DNA of 37,560 nt, taken from NCBI GenBank assembly GCA_019634625.1, contig JAHCBA010000009.1:1-37560 (forward strand). The letters are read 5' to 3'. A program made the translations under genes and the position numbers. Origin of the DNA: Verrucomicrobiia bacterium (GTDB lineage Bacteria; Verrucomicrobiota; Verrucomicrobiia; Limisphaerales; CAIMTB01). The notes under the pieces are model-generated. The model was not told the origin of the DNA, did not search any database, and was given only the letters and a program-made list of their open reading frames with translations. The stretch's first letter is position 1, and the number at the start of each line of letters is the position of its first letter. Below are positions 1 through 7,801 of this stretch, piece by piece.

Positions 1-445
1 GGTGCCGGACCCCCATTGGGTTTTGGGTTGGCAAACATCTTCTTCCCAGAGATACGCAGCCCCCGGCTGGGGATGAGCCCCCGTCCGGGGATGAGCCATA
101 TCCCGCAGCGGGACCTGTCGCGGCAGTAGGTGCTTCCCCGAGTCCATCGCCCCCCCCGGCGTGCCGCCCTGTTCCGATGTCCGACAAACAATGTCAGGCA
201 TTTAGTTGCTGTCGGCGCGGATACTCCAAGAAACCCCATCGGGCCGCTGGGGGAGGGCTTTGCTCTGGATGGTCAACTTTACACTGCGGTTATTAAAATG
301 CCGGTCTCACTATTTTTGGAACGAACTCCCGGGTCCGTGCCTTTCGCGGATCGTCAACAGTAAAAAGTCAGGCTCATTAAACCACCTCTGGCGGGCCGTC
401 AGCCTAGGCAGAAAGTCAACAGTACAATGCCGGTCCCACTATTCT
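1..445. other. Gene-free left end of window
   Basis: I see no convincing gene here. The longest open frame starting near 130 (77 codons) has no recognisable domain and unlike codon use. The stretch is more AT-rich than the genes around it, for example 270-320 and 353-420. It contains a short imperfect repeat: AATGCCGGTCTCACTATT near 297 and AATGCCGGTCCCACTATT near 426, plus GTCAACAGTA twice (353 and 415). It could be decayed mobile or phage-like DNA, or an untranslated region of a gene beyond the left edge. Confidence 0.5.
61..113. repeat. Three adjacent short hairpins, two of them tandem 18-nt units
   Basis: 61-78 and 79-96 are near-identical 18-nt units (CCCC-N4-GGGGATGAGC). Each can fold with CCCC against GGGG. 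101-113 is the perfect odd palindrome TCCCGCAGCGGGA. No T-tract follows, so a classical intrinsic terminator is not shown. They may mark the 3' end of a gene lying left of the window. Confidence 0.5.
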
Positions 446-552
446 GGCGAGTTCCACGAGGCTGTAACGGGGGGTGGGCTGTGGGTTATGGATTCGCGGA
501 ACTCGTCGCTCCGATTCGCTGCCTCCTCGCCCACAACCTGGGGGATGCACCG
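446..552 (+). repeat. Dispersed inverted-repeat element, copy 1 (truncated, decayed)
   Basis: It matches the reverse complement of the full copies at 27118 and 35839. It keeps GAGTTCCACGAGGC (449 on), the core ATTCGCGGAACTCGTCGCTCCG, and the outer end GGGGGATGCACCG. The left outer arm and the left part of the inner arm are missing. It ends about 69 nt before the start codon at 621. Confidence 0.8.
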
Positions 553-620
553 ACTGTGGGGAGGAGCGCCGATTTCGGCTTCGTTCCGGGCGAAGGGCCG
601 GGTTAGATCGCGCCGTTCCG

Positions 621-2138
621 ATGACGAACGCTTTGCGCCGTTTCGCCCGCCGTCGCCTTTCCGGCCTCGGGGGGTGGGTGCTGCTGGCGTTGGGGATCGG
701 GGTGGGAGGGCTGTCCTGGGGGGGGGAACCGCGGGCGCCTTGGGTGGCGGCGGGGCCGCTGTTCCAGACCTTCCCGCTGGCGCTGGAACCGGGGGACGGG
801 GTCGAGGCGCTGGGACCGTTGTTTTACCGGAGGGAGGGGGAGGACGAGACGTTGTGGGCGGTGCCGCCGGTGGTCTCGGTGCTGCGGTCGGATGATGGCG
901 AGCGGGTGCAGGTGCTGGTGCTGCCTCCGCTGTTCACGTGGCGGCGGTACGGGGAGGACATGCGCTGGCAACTGGTCCAGTGGATCAATGGGTCGCGGTT
1001 GGAGCGCATTGACGAGGACCGGGAGGTGCGGCGGTTCAACCTGTTCCCATTCTGGTTCTACCAGGACGCACCGGATCCGGAGCAGGACTATTGGGCGTTG
1101 TTTCCGTTTTACGGGACGCTGCGGAACCGGATGTTCCGGGACGAGGCGGAGTTTGTTCTGTTTCCCTTGTGGCTGAAGACGCGGAAGGGGACGATGACCA
1201 CGCGGAACGTGTTGTTTCCGGTGGTGCATACGCGGGAGGGTCCGGGATTGCGGGGGTGGCAGGTGTGGCCGCTGGTCGGGCATGAACGGCGGGCACCGGG
1301 GGTCCGGACCAATGTGGTGGACGAGATCGAGGTGGTGCCCGGGCACGACAAGACGTTTGCCCTGTGGCCGGTCTTTTTCCGGAACCGGCTTGGTCTGGGC
1401 ACGGAATCGCCGGCCCGGGTGGATGCGGCGCTGCCGCTGTTCTACGCCGAGCGGTCGCCGGCCCGGGACCACACGTCGGTTTTGTGGCCGCTGGTCTCGT
1501 GGACGGAGAACCGCGAGGAGCGGTTCCGGCAGTGGAACGCGCCCTGGCCGCTCGTCGGGTTCGCGCGGGGCGAGGGCAAGACGCTGGACCGGGTGATCCC
1601 GTTTTTCAGTGTGGGCCGGACGGAGACGTTCGAGTCGGAGTCGTATCTGTGGCCGCTGTACCGGCGGCGCCATCTGATGACCGAATCGATCGACCGTGAC
1701 CGGCGGCAGTGGGCGGTGTTTCTCTACGTGGACCTGCGGGAGCAGAATCTGGAGACCGGGCGGACGGCGCGGCGGATCGACTCGTGGCCCCTGTTTTCGT
1801 GGAGCCGTTCGCCCGAGGGGGTGGAGCGGTGGCAGGGATTGTCGGTGATGGAGCCATTGCGGCGGGGGGCGGGGATCGAGCGCAACTGGTCACCGGTATG
1901 GGGGCTGTGGCGGGGGGAGCACGATGGTCGGACGGGGAAGGGGAACCGGTCGATTCTGTGGAATGTGTACCGACGGGATTACGAAGCCGCGATGTCGCGG
2001 ACCTCGTTTCTGTTCGGATTGGTGCAGTGCGAACGGACCGTCGCGGGGCGGCGGTGGAAGTGGTTTCATTTCGGGTCACGCCACGGGGGCGGGGCCGCAA
2101 CCGAGGAGCGAGCGAGCGATGTTCCGGACGATCGGTGA
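621..2138 (+). CDS. Exported protein with repeated W/F-P-L motifs, first gene of mla operon
   Basis: A 505-residue protein I cannot assign to a named family. An Arg-rich n-region (RRFARRR) and a hydrophobic stretch at about 14-31 suggest an export signal. Residues about 141-393 carry at least twelve short motifs of the form aromatic/aliphatic-P-aromatic/aliphatic (LFPFWF, LFPLWL, VWPLVG, LWPVFF, LWPLVS, LWPLYR, SWPLFS). They are spaced about 20-35 residues apart and separated by charged turns, which suggests a beta-rich repeat fold. I chose ATG 621 because the longer in-frame start at 474 would put a dispersed repeat into the coding sequence. The 3' end overlaps mlaE by 20 nt, so the genes are probably co-transcribed. 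A role in outer-envelope lipid transport is inferred from position only. Confidence 0.75.
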   Translation: MTNALRRFARRRLSGLGGWVLLALGIGVGGLSWGGEPRAPWVAAGPLFQTFPLALEPGDGVEALGPLFYRREGEDETLWAVPPVVSVLRSDDGERVQVLVLPPLFTWRRYGEDMRWQLVQWINGSRLERIDEDREVRRFNLFPFWFYQDAPDPEQDYWALFPFYGTLRNRMFRDEAEFVLFPLWLKTRKGTMTTRNVLFPVVHTREGPGLRGWQVWPLVGHERRAPGVRTNVVDEIEVVPGHDKTFALWPVFFRNRLGLGTESPARVDAALPLFYAERSPARDHTSVLWPLVSWTENREERFRQWNAPWPLVGFARGEGKTLDRVIPFFSVGRTETFESESYLWPLYRRRHLMTESIDRDRRQWAVFLYVDLREQNLETGRTARRIDSWPLFSWSRSPEGVERWQGLSVMEPLRRGAGIERNWSPVWGLWRGEHDGRTGKGNRSILWNVYRRDYEAAMSRTSFLFGLVQCERTVAGRRWKWFHFGSRHGGGAATEERASDVPDDR

Positions 2139-2862
2139 GATCATGGTGCTGGGTGGGCGGACGGCGTCGGCTTTGCCGCAGACGTGGCGGCAGCGCCGGA
2201 AGGTGGCCGAGCAGTTGTTCGAGATCGGCAATGCGAGCCTGTTCATGGCCTGCATGCTGTCGCTGTTCATCGGCGGGGTCCTGGCGCTGCAGAGCGGGCC
2301 GAGGCTGGCGGAGCGGGGGATTTCGTCGATGCTGGGCGGCCTGGTGGGATTGTCGATGGCGGAGGAACTGGCGCCGGTGATGATGTCGATCCTGATCGCC
2401 GGGCGGGTCGGGTCGGCGATGGCCGCGGAGATCGGGTCGATGCGGGTGTACCAGGAGATCGATGCGCTGCGGACGATGAACATCAACCCGATCCACTACC
2501 TGGTGCTGCCGCGCCTGGTGGCGATCACGGTGGGGTTGCCGATGCTGGTGGTGTTTTCGATGCTGGTCGGCTGGACGGGCGGGGCGCTGGTGGCCATGGG
2601 CAACCCGGCGATCGGGATCAGCGGGGCCGAGTATTTCAACAACCTGGGCGAGACGGTGGAGCGGTTCGACATTGCCAAGGGGCTCATCAAGAGCGTGGTG
2701 TTTTCGGTGGCCGTCGGGCTGGTGTCATGCAACCAGGGATTGCGGACGTCCGGGGGTCCGCGGGGGATCGGGAAGGCGGTGACGCAGGCGGTGGTGCAGT
2801 CGATCGTGCTGATCCTGATGCTGGATTACGCCCTGACCCGGACGCTGCTGATCTTCGATTGA
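2119..2862 (+). CDS. mlaE: MlaE-family phospholipid ABC transporter permease
   Basis: A 247-residue integral membrane permease of the MlaE/YrbE family, the inner-membrane core of the Mla complex that moves phospholipids between inner and outer membranes. The diagnostic family segment EIDALRTMNINPIHYLVLPR is present, as are several long hydrophobic segments (FMACMLSLFIGGVLAL, LVVFSMLVGWTGGALVAM, the C-terminal SIVLILMLDYALTRTLL). ATG 2119 was chosen because homology begins there (MFRTIGEIMVLGG) and AGGAG lies about 11 nt upstream. The start sits inside the end of the preceding gene, and the stop shares bases with the next start (TGATGA). This is typical of a translationally coupled mlaE-mlaF pair. 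Confidence 0.93.
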   Translation: MFRTIGEIMVLGGRTASALPQTWRQRRKVAEQLFEIGNASLFMACMLSLFIGGVLALQSGPRLAERGISSMLGGLVGLSMAEELAPVMMSILIAGRVGSAMAAEIGSMRVYQEIDALRTMNINPIHYLVLPRLVAITVGLPMLVVFSMLVGWTGGALVAMGNPAIGISGAEYFNNLGETVERFDIAKGLIKSVVFSVAVGLVSCNQGLRTSGGPRGIGKAVTQAVVQSIVLILMLDYALTRTLLIFD

Positions 2863-3620
2863 TGAACGCGAAGCAACACAGGGTGGGGGTCGAGATCCGC
2901 GGTCTGCGGAAGGGGTTTGGCGGTGTCGAGGTCCTGCGTGGGATCGACCTCACGATCGAGCCGGGCGAGGTGTTCGTCCTGATGGGCCCCAGCGGGAGCG
3001 GCAAGACGGTGCTGTTGCGCCAGATCATCGGGCTGGACCGGCCGGATGCGGGGGAGGTTCGTGTGGACGGGGAGCCGGTCCAGTCCGACGGGCTGGCGGG
3101 GCGGGTGCGGATGGCGATGGTATTCCAGTCGGCGGCGCTGCTGAACTCGCTGACCGTAGGGGAGAACGTGGGGTTGTACCTGACGGAGCATCGTCTGCAG
3201 CCGCATGCGGTGGTGGAGCGGATTGTGTCGGAGAAGCTGCACCTGCTGGGGTTGTCGGGGGCGGAGGGCAAGCTGCCCGCCGAGCTGTCCGGGGGGATGC
3301 GCAAGCGGGTGGCGATTGCCCGGGCGCTGGTGATGGAACCTCAGTTGCTGCTGTACGACGAGCCGACCAGCGAACTGGATCCGCTGCGGACGGCGACCAT
3401 CGGGCGGGAGATCCGGAACCTGAACCGGCGCCTTGGGGTGACGTCGATCGTGGTAACGCACGACCGCGATCTGGCGATGGGGGTGGGGCATCGGATCGCC
3501 TTTCTGCATGAGGGTGCGGTGCGGTTTGTCGGGACACCCGAGGGATTGAGCGCCAGCGAGGACACCCTGATCCGCGATTTTCTGACCGTCGATTTCAACG
3601 CCACCTCCGTCTCCGACTGA
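2862..3620 (+). CDS. mlaF: MlaF-family ABC transporter ATP-binding protein
   Basis: A 252-residue cytoplasmic ATPase that powers the MlaE permease. All ABC motifs are visible: Walker A GPSGSGKT at about residues 42-49, signature LSGGMRKRVAIARAL, Walker B LLLYDEPTSELDP and the H-loop VVTHD. The signature variant SGGMRKR is typical of MlaF/MKL proteins rather than general importers. The start is ATG 2862, overlapping the mlaE stop (ATGA), and the end is 5 nt before mlaD. An out-of-frame upstream extension (from 2184) is antisense-like and was discarded. Confidence 0.94.
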   Translation: MNAKQHRVGVEIRGLRKGFGGVEVLRGIDLTIEPGEVFVLMGPSGSGKTVLLRQIIGLDRPDAGEVRVDGEPVQSDGLAGRVRMAMVFQSAALLNSLTVGENVGLYLTEHRLQPHAVVERIVSEKLHLLGLSGAEGKLPAELSGGMRKRVAIARALVMEPQLLLYDEPTSELDPLRTATIGREIRNLNRRLGVTSIVVTHDRDLAMGVGHRIAFLHEGAVRFVGTPEGLSASEDTLIRDFLTVDFNATSVSD

Positions 3621-3625
3621 ATGCC

Positions 3626-4618
3626 ATGAAAAGTTCGCTTGAAACCCGGTTGGGCGTGTTCTTCGCCCTTGTCATCCTGGCCGCCGTCGTGCTGCTCGAA
3701 GTGTCCGGTGGATTGACCTTCTTCCGGAAGGCGACCCATGTGCGGGCCCGGTTCGATGCGGTGAACGAGCTGCAGCCCGGCGCCCCGGTGAAGCTGGCGG
3801 GGGTGCCGGTCGGGCAGGTCCGCGGTGTTGCCATCGAGGACAACAAGGTGGTGGTCACGATGCGGCTGCGAGCGGACGTGGATGTGCGGACGGACAGCCG
3901 GGCGATCATCCGGTTCGCCGGGCTGATGGGGCAGAACTACGTCGCGCTCACGTTTGGATCGCCCGGGGCGCCGCGGGTGACGGAGGGGACGGAGCTGGCG
4001 GCCGAGACGCTGCCCGATCTGGGCGAGATCATGGCCAAGCTGGATGCGGCGGCGTCGGGGGTTGGGAACATCACGAACCTGTTTGGCGGCGACAATTTCC
4101 AGAACCTGCTGGGTCCCTTCACGGACTTTCTGCGGGACAACAGTCCGCGGCTGACGGCCATCCTGGGGAATCTCCAGGTGGTCTCGAAGCAGATTGCGGA
4201 CGGGGAGGGGACCATCGGGAAGCTGGTGAGCGACGATGCGCTGTACACGGCGGCGATCGGCACCATCACCAACATGAACGACGTGGCGGTGCAGATTCAG
4301 GCATTGAGCGGGGACGCCCAGGCGGCGGTGGCCGAGGCGCGGCAGATGGTGGCGGACGTCAGCGCCGGGCAGGGGACGCTGGGCCGTCTGATGCGGGACG
4401 AGGCGCTCTACCGGGAGACCACGGAGGCGATGACCAGCCTTCGGGAGATTCTCGGGAAGATCAACCAGGGCCAGGGGCTGGCGGGCAAGGTCGTCAATGA
4501 CGAGACCTTCTTCAAGAGCGTGAAGGGCACCCTGCAGAAGGTGGAGAAGGCCACCGACGGCCTCGAGGATCAGGGTCCGATCTCCGTGCTGGGAACGGTG
4601 ATCGGAACGTTGTTCTGA
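3626..4618 (+). CDS. mlaD: MCE/MlaD-family lipid-binding protein
   Basis: A 330-residue membrane-anchored MCE protein, the periplasmic lipid-tunnel subunit that sits on MlaEF. One N-terminal TM helix spans about residues 9-28 (LGVFFALVILAAVVLLEVSG). The MCE domain follows at about 38-118, with the characteristic 'L.PGAPVKLAGVPVGQV' and 'GLMGQNYVALTFG' segments. The C-terminal half is helical and contains three copies of a G-x-G-T/L-x-G-K/R-L/V-V/M unit (GEGTIGKLVSDDALY, GQGTLGRLMRDEALY, GQGLAGKVVNDETFF), as in long MlaD/Ttg2C-like proteins. No mlaC or mlaB gene follows. The last 49 nt overlap the convergent tgt gene. Confidence 0.92.
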   Translation: MKSSLETRLGVFFALVILAAVVLLEVSGGLTFFRKATHVRARFDAVNELQPGAPVKLAGVPVGQVRGVAIEDNKVVVTMRLRADVDVRTDSRAIIRFAGLMGQNYVALTFGSPGAPRVTEGTELAAETLPDLGEIMAKLDAAASGVGNITNLFGGDNFQNLLGPFTDFLRDNSPRLTAILGNLQVVSKQIADGEGTIGKLVSDDALYTAAIGTITNMNDVAVQIQALSGDAQAAVAEARQMVADVSAGQGTLGRLMRDEALYRETTEAMTSLREILGKINQGQGLAGKVVNDETFFKSVKGTLQKVEKATDGLEDQGPISVLGTVIGTLF

Positions 4619-5790
4619 GATCCCGCCTGCCCGGAGTCGGTCGGGGCGGGACGCTGGGCGTCGGCCGAGCGGGCGGCGAGGACGCGCCGGGTGGGGATGT
4701 AGCGGGCGAGGTACTCGCGGTGGAACTCCCCGAAGGTGCCGGCCTGCAGGTGCTGGCGGACCTCGGCCATGAGGCGGAGGTAGAGGTGGGTGTTGTGGAC
4801 GCTGACCATGCGCAGGCCGAGGATTTCATCAACGTTGAGCAGGTGGCGGATGTAGGCGCGGGTGAAGCGCTGGCAGCAGAAGCAGTCGCAGCCCTCTTCG
4901 AGTGGACGGAAATCCATGCGGTTGTAGCCGGCCTTGGCATTGAAGGCTCCCTGGTGGGTGTAGGCGGTGCCGTTGCGGGCGACGCGGGTGGGGAGGACGC
5001 AGTCGAACATGTCCACGCCGCGGGCGATGAGCTGGATCATCTGGGCGGGTGTGCCGAGGCCCATGGCGTAACGCGGTTTGGCCGGGGGAAGGTGGGGTTC
5101 GGTCATCTCGATCGCCCGCAGCATGTCGGGTTCGGGTTCCCCGACGCTCACCCCGCCGATGGCATAGCCGTCGAAGTCGAGGCCGACGAGTTCGCGGGCG
5201 CAGCGTTCGCGGAGTCCGGGGTGGGTGCCGCCCTGGACGATGCCGAAGACGCGTTGACCCTCGGCGCGGGGTTGTTCGCGGCATTCGCGCGCCCAGCGCA
5301 GGGTTCGCTGGACGGCGGCCTCGACGTCGCGGACCGGGGCGCCTGCGGGGGGGCAGTCGTCGAAGACCATGGCGATGTCGGAACCCAGCACGCGCTGGAT
5401 GTGCATGGATTCGCGGGGGCCGAGGAAGAGGGGGGAGCCGTCGAGGTGACTGCGGAAGGCGACGCCGTGTTCCTCGATCCTGCGGATTTTGGCGAGGCTG
5501 AAGACCTGGAATCCGCCGCTGTCGGTGAGGATCGGCAGGGACCAGTTCATGAAGCGGTGCAGACCCCCGGCCGCCTCGATGACGTCGAGCCCGGGGCGGA
5601 CGAAGAGGTGGTAGGTGTTGCCGAGGATGATCTGGGTGCCGGATTCGAGGAGTTCGCGGGGGTCGAGGGCCTTGACGGAAGCCTGGGTGCCAACGGGCAT
5701 GAACGTGGGCGTGTCGATGACTCCGCGGGCGGTGGTCAGTCGGCCCAATCGTGCGCGGGTCCCGGAGTCCGTCGTCAGGAGTTCGAACAT
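4570..5790 (-). CDS. tgt: Queuine tRNA-guanine transglycosylase
   Basis: A 406-residue enzyme that swaps guanine-34 for preQ1 in the GUN anticodons of Asp, Asn, His and Tyr tRNAs. The general acid/base aspartate is D90 in TDSGGFQVFSL. GIVQGG lies at 184-189. The nucleophile is D263 in MFDCVLPTRVARNGTAYT. The structural zinc site is C301, C303, C306 plus H332 (CDCFCC...VHNTH). The first residues (MFELLTTDSGTRARLG) align with family N-termini, supporting this start. About 30 residues beyond the usual C-terminus are Pro/Ala/Ser-rich and run back over the end of mlaD, giving a 49-nt convergent overlap; an overlong tail is likely. Confidence 0.96.
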   Translation of the reverse strand: MFELLTTDSGTRARLGRLTTARGVIDTPTFMPVGTQASVKALDPRELLESGTQIILGNTYHLFVRPGLDVIEAAGGLHRFMNWSLPILTDSGGFQVFSLAKIRRIEEHGVAFRSHLDGSPLFLGPRESMHIQRVLGSDIAMVFDDCPPAGAPVRDVEAAVQRTLRWARECREQPRAEGQRVFGIVQGGTHPGLRERCARELVGLDFDGYAIGGVSVGEPEPDMLRAIEMTEPHLPPAKPRYAMGLGTPAQMIQLIARGVDMFDCVLPTRVARNGTAYTHQGAFNAKAGYNRMDFRPLEEGCDCFCCQRFTRAYIRHLLNVDEILGLRMVSVHNTHLYLRLMAEVRQHLQAGTFGEFHREYLARYIPTRRVLAARSADAQRPAPTDSGQAGSQNNVPITVPSTEIGP

Positions 5791-5905
5791 CGGCGCGATG
5801 AGGCCACAATCCGGGTCTGTTGCCGAGCGGGGAGGGGGGCGGAGGATTTCCGGTGTCCGGGCCGGGGGAAGCGGGTAGGGTGACGGGCACTGCGTGGAAA
5901 CACCG

Positions 5906-7753
5906 ATGGAGACACCAACGTTGCGGCAGCGGCTGGCGCTGCGGCTGGAGGGTTATCCGCTGCTGCGGATGCTGGTCTTGGACCGGGCGTTTTTCTGGGC
6001 GTTCCTGGTGGTGACCGGAGGCATTGCGGGACTGGCGCTGGCGCTGCCGAAGGTCTGGCGGACGACGCCCCGGGATTTCCCGCGGGGCACGGTCAAGATC
6101 AGCCTGCTGGACCTGGGCCAGGCGTGGTCCCTGGGGCGGGCGGCGCGGCGGGCGGAGGCCCGTGGGGACCACGACGGGGCGATGCTGGCGTGGCGGGGGG
6201 CCCTGGTGAACAACCTGGGGGATCCGGACCGGCACCGGGATTTGCTGGTGCATTTGCGGGAGGTGCCGGAGGCGCGTCCGGATCACGTGACGGCGGCGTT
6301 GTTCAGCAGCACATGGTTGCTGGCGTTGACGGGGACGAACGTATCGGACCTGGAACTGGCGGCGGACGTATTGGAGAAGTATCGCGTGGCGGGGTACGGG
6401 CTGGATCTGCTGGAGGCTTCTAAGCTGGAGGCGGAGGCGAAGCTGGCGGCGGTTCGGGCGCGCTGCCTGTTTTCGGTGGGGCGGGTGGAGGCGTTCCTGG
6501 CGTTGTGGGAGGCGAATGCGACGGCGTGGGGGGCGGATGCCCGGCAGCGGCTGTACCACGATGCATGGCGGGCGGGTTGGGACACGGGGACACCGGCGGT
6601 GGAGGCGTTGCTGCGGTTGAAGGAGGCGACACGGGAAGGGGGAAACCTGGGGCTGACGGCGGCGCGCATGGTGTTGACGGCGGGGACGCGACGGGGGACG
6701 CCGGACGACGTGGCGCTGGCATTGGACCGACTGGAGGAGGGGCGTGCGGCGTCGGTGACGCAGCACGCGATGTACTGGCGGTTTCTGGCGTCGGTCGGAG
6801 ACCTCGAGAAGGCGCGGGAGAAGGCGCGATCGTACGAGGGGACGCCGCGGTTGCCGACGGACGCGGCGGAGTATGCGGCGGTGCTGGCGGCGCTGGGGTT
6901 TCGGGACGAGGCGATCCGGTTTCTCGAAGGCAACCTGGGCCGCCTGGGAACGCATCCGTCGGTCTGGGAGGTGTACCTGTCGATCCTGATCGACGCGCGG
7001 CGATGGAACGACGTGCGTCGGGCGGCGAACCAGGTGAGGACGCAGACGGCGAGCTTCGAGATGGCGCGGATCCTGGCGGAGTTTGCGGAGTACCGGGCGG
7101 AATCGGGGGACGGGCGGGATCACATGGCGGACACGTTGGCGCGACGTTTGGGGCAGGTGCCGATCCTGGACGGCGGGATGGCGATGCGGATTGCGGACAC
7201 GCTGCTGCGGGACGGGCGGGCGGAGCCGGCGTTGGGGCTGTTGCGGAGGAAGCGGACGGAGATGGCCGGGATGCTGCCGTACTGGCAGCTGGTTTTTGCG
7301 GCGGCGTTGTCGGCGCGGGACCTGGAGGGGATGCAGGAATCGACGCTGGAGATGCTGCGGCTGGCACCGAACAGCCCGGTGGCGCTGAGCAACCGGGCGG
7401 CGATGCTGATCGCGCTGGAGGAGAAATCTCCGGAGGCGCTGGAGATCACCTTCCGGCTGGTGACGCAGTATCCGAACGCGGCGGCGTTTCAGATCAACCA
7501 TGCGTTTGCGCTGCTGTTGAACCAGAGGGTGAACGAGGCGTGGGAGATTCTGCGCCGCTTGGATCCGGGCCGGCTGGACCGGCAGGCGGCCTCGGCGTTC
7601 CATTTGGCGGTGACGGAGGCGCGTTACGCGAGGGGCGAGTATGCGGAGGCCCTGGAGGCGTCGGACCGGGTGCAACCGGGATTGATACTGCCGCCCCAGG
7701 CGCGGCGGCTGGAGCGTTTGCGACAGGAACTGCGGACGCGGGTTCGGGGGTAG
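5906..7753 (+). CDS. Membrane-anchored TPR-repeat protein
   Basis: A protein of about 615 residues with a short cytoplasmic N-terminus, one TM helix at about 29-48 (FFWAFLVVTGGIAGLALALP) and a long helical remainder. The remainder is built of TPR-like pairs, for example ARRAEARGDHDGAMLAWRGALVNN, VLAALGFRDEAIRFLEGNLGRLG and FALLLNQRVNEAWEILRRLDP. Such proteins usually scaffold other proteins at the membrane; no enzymatic motif is visible. An in-frame GTG at 5894 gives four more residues, a duplicated METP; neither start has a clear ribosome site. It is convergent with the metal ATPase downstream (48-nt gap). No specific function is proposed. Confidence 0.8.
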   Translation: METPTLRQRLALRLEGYPLLRMLVLDRAFFWAFLVVTGGIAGLALALPKVWRTTPRDFPRGTVKISLLDLGQAWSLGRAARRAEARGDHDGAMLAWRGALVNNLGDPDRHRDLLVHLREVPEARPDHVTAALFSSTWLLALTGTNVSDLELAADVLEKYRVAGYGLDLLEASKLEAEAKLAAVRARCLFSVGRVEAFLALWEANATAWGADARQRLYHDAWRAGWDTGTPAVEALLRLKEATREGGNLGLTAARMVLTAGTRRGTPDDVALALDRLEEGRAASVTQHAMYWRFLASVGDLEKAREKARSYEGTPRLPTDAAEYAAVLAALGFRDEAIRFLEGNLGRLGTHPSVWEVYLSILIDARRWNDVRRAANQVRTQTASFEMARILAEFAEYRAESGDGRDHMADTLARRLGQVPILDGGMAMRIADTLLRDGRAEPALGLLRRKRTEMAGMLPYWQLVFAAALSARDLEGMQESTLEMLRLAPNSPVALSNRAAMLIALEEKSPEALEITFRLVTQYPNAAAFQINHAFALLLNQRVNEAWEILRRLDPGRLDRQAASAFHLAVTEARYARGEYAEALEASDRVQPGLILPPQARRLERLRQELRTRVRG

Positions 7754-7801
7754 GGAGGCGATGCATCCGCGGTGGCGTCCGGAAGGCGACCCGTTCCGGG
7801 A

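Noticed and set aside
61-113. CRISPR-like repeat array
   Set aside because: There are only two units with no spacers between them.
206-895. Open frame through repeat copy 1 into the first gene
   Set aside because: It reads the repeat and then the wrong frame of the 621 gene, with Gly/Ala/Val runs only.
4829-7675. 948-codon minus-strand open frame
   Set aside because: It is a shifted shadow of tgt continuing antisense to the TPR gene. Composition is Arg/Pro/His-rich with no domains.
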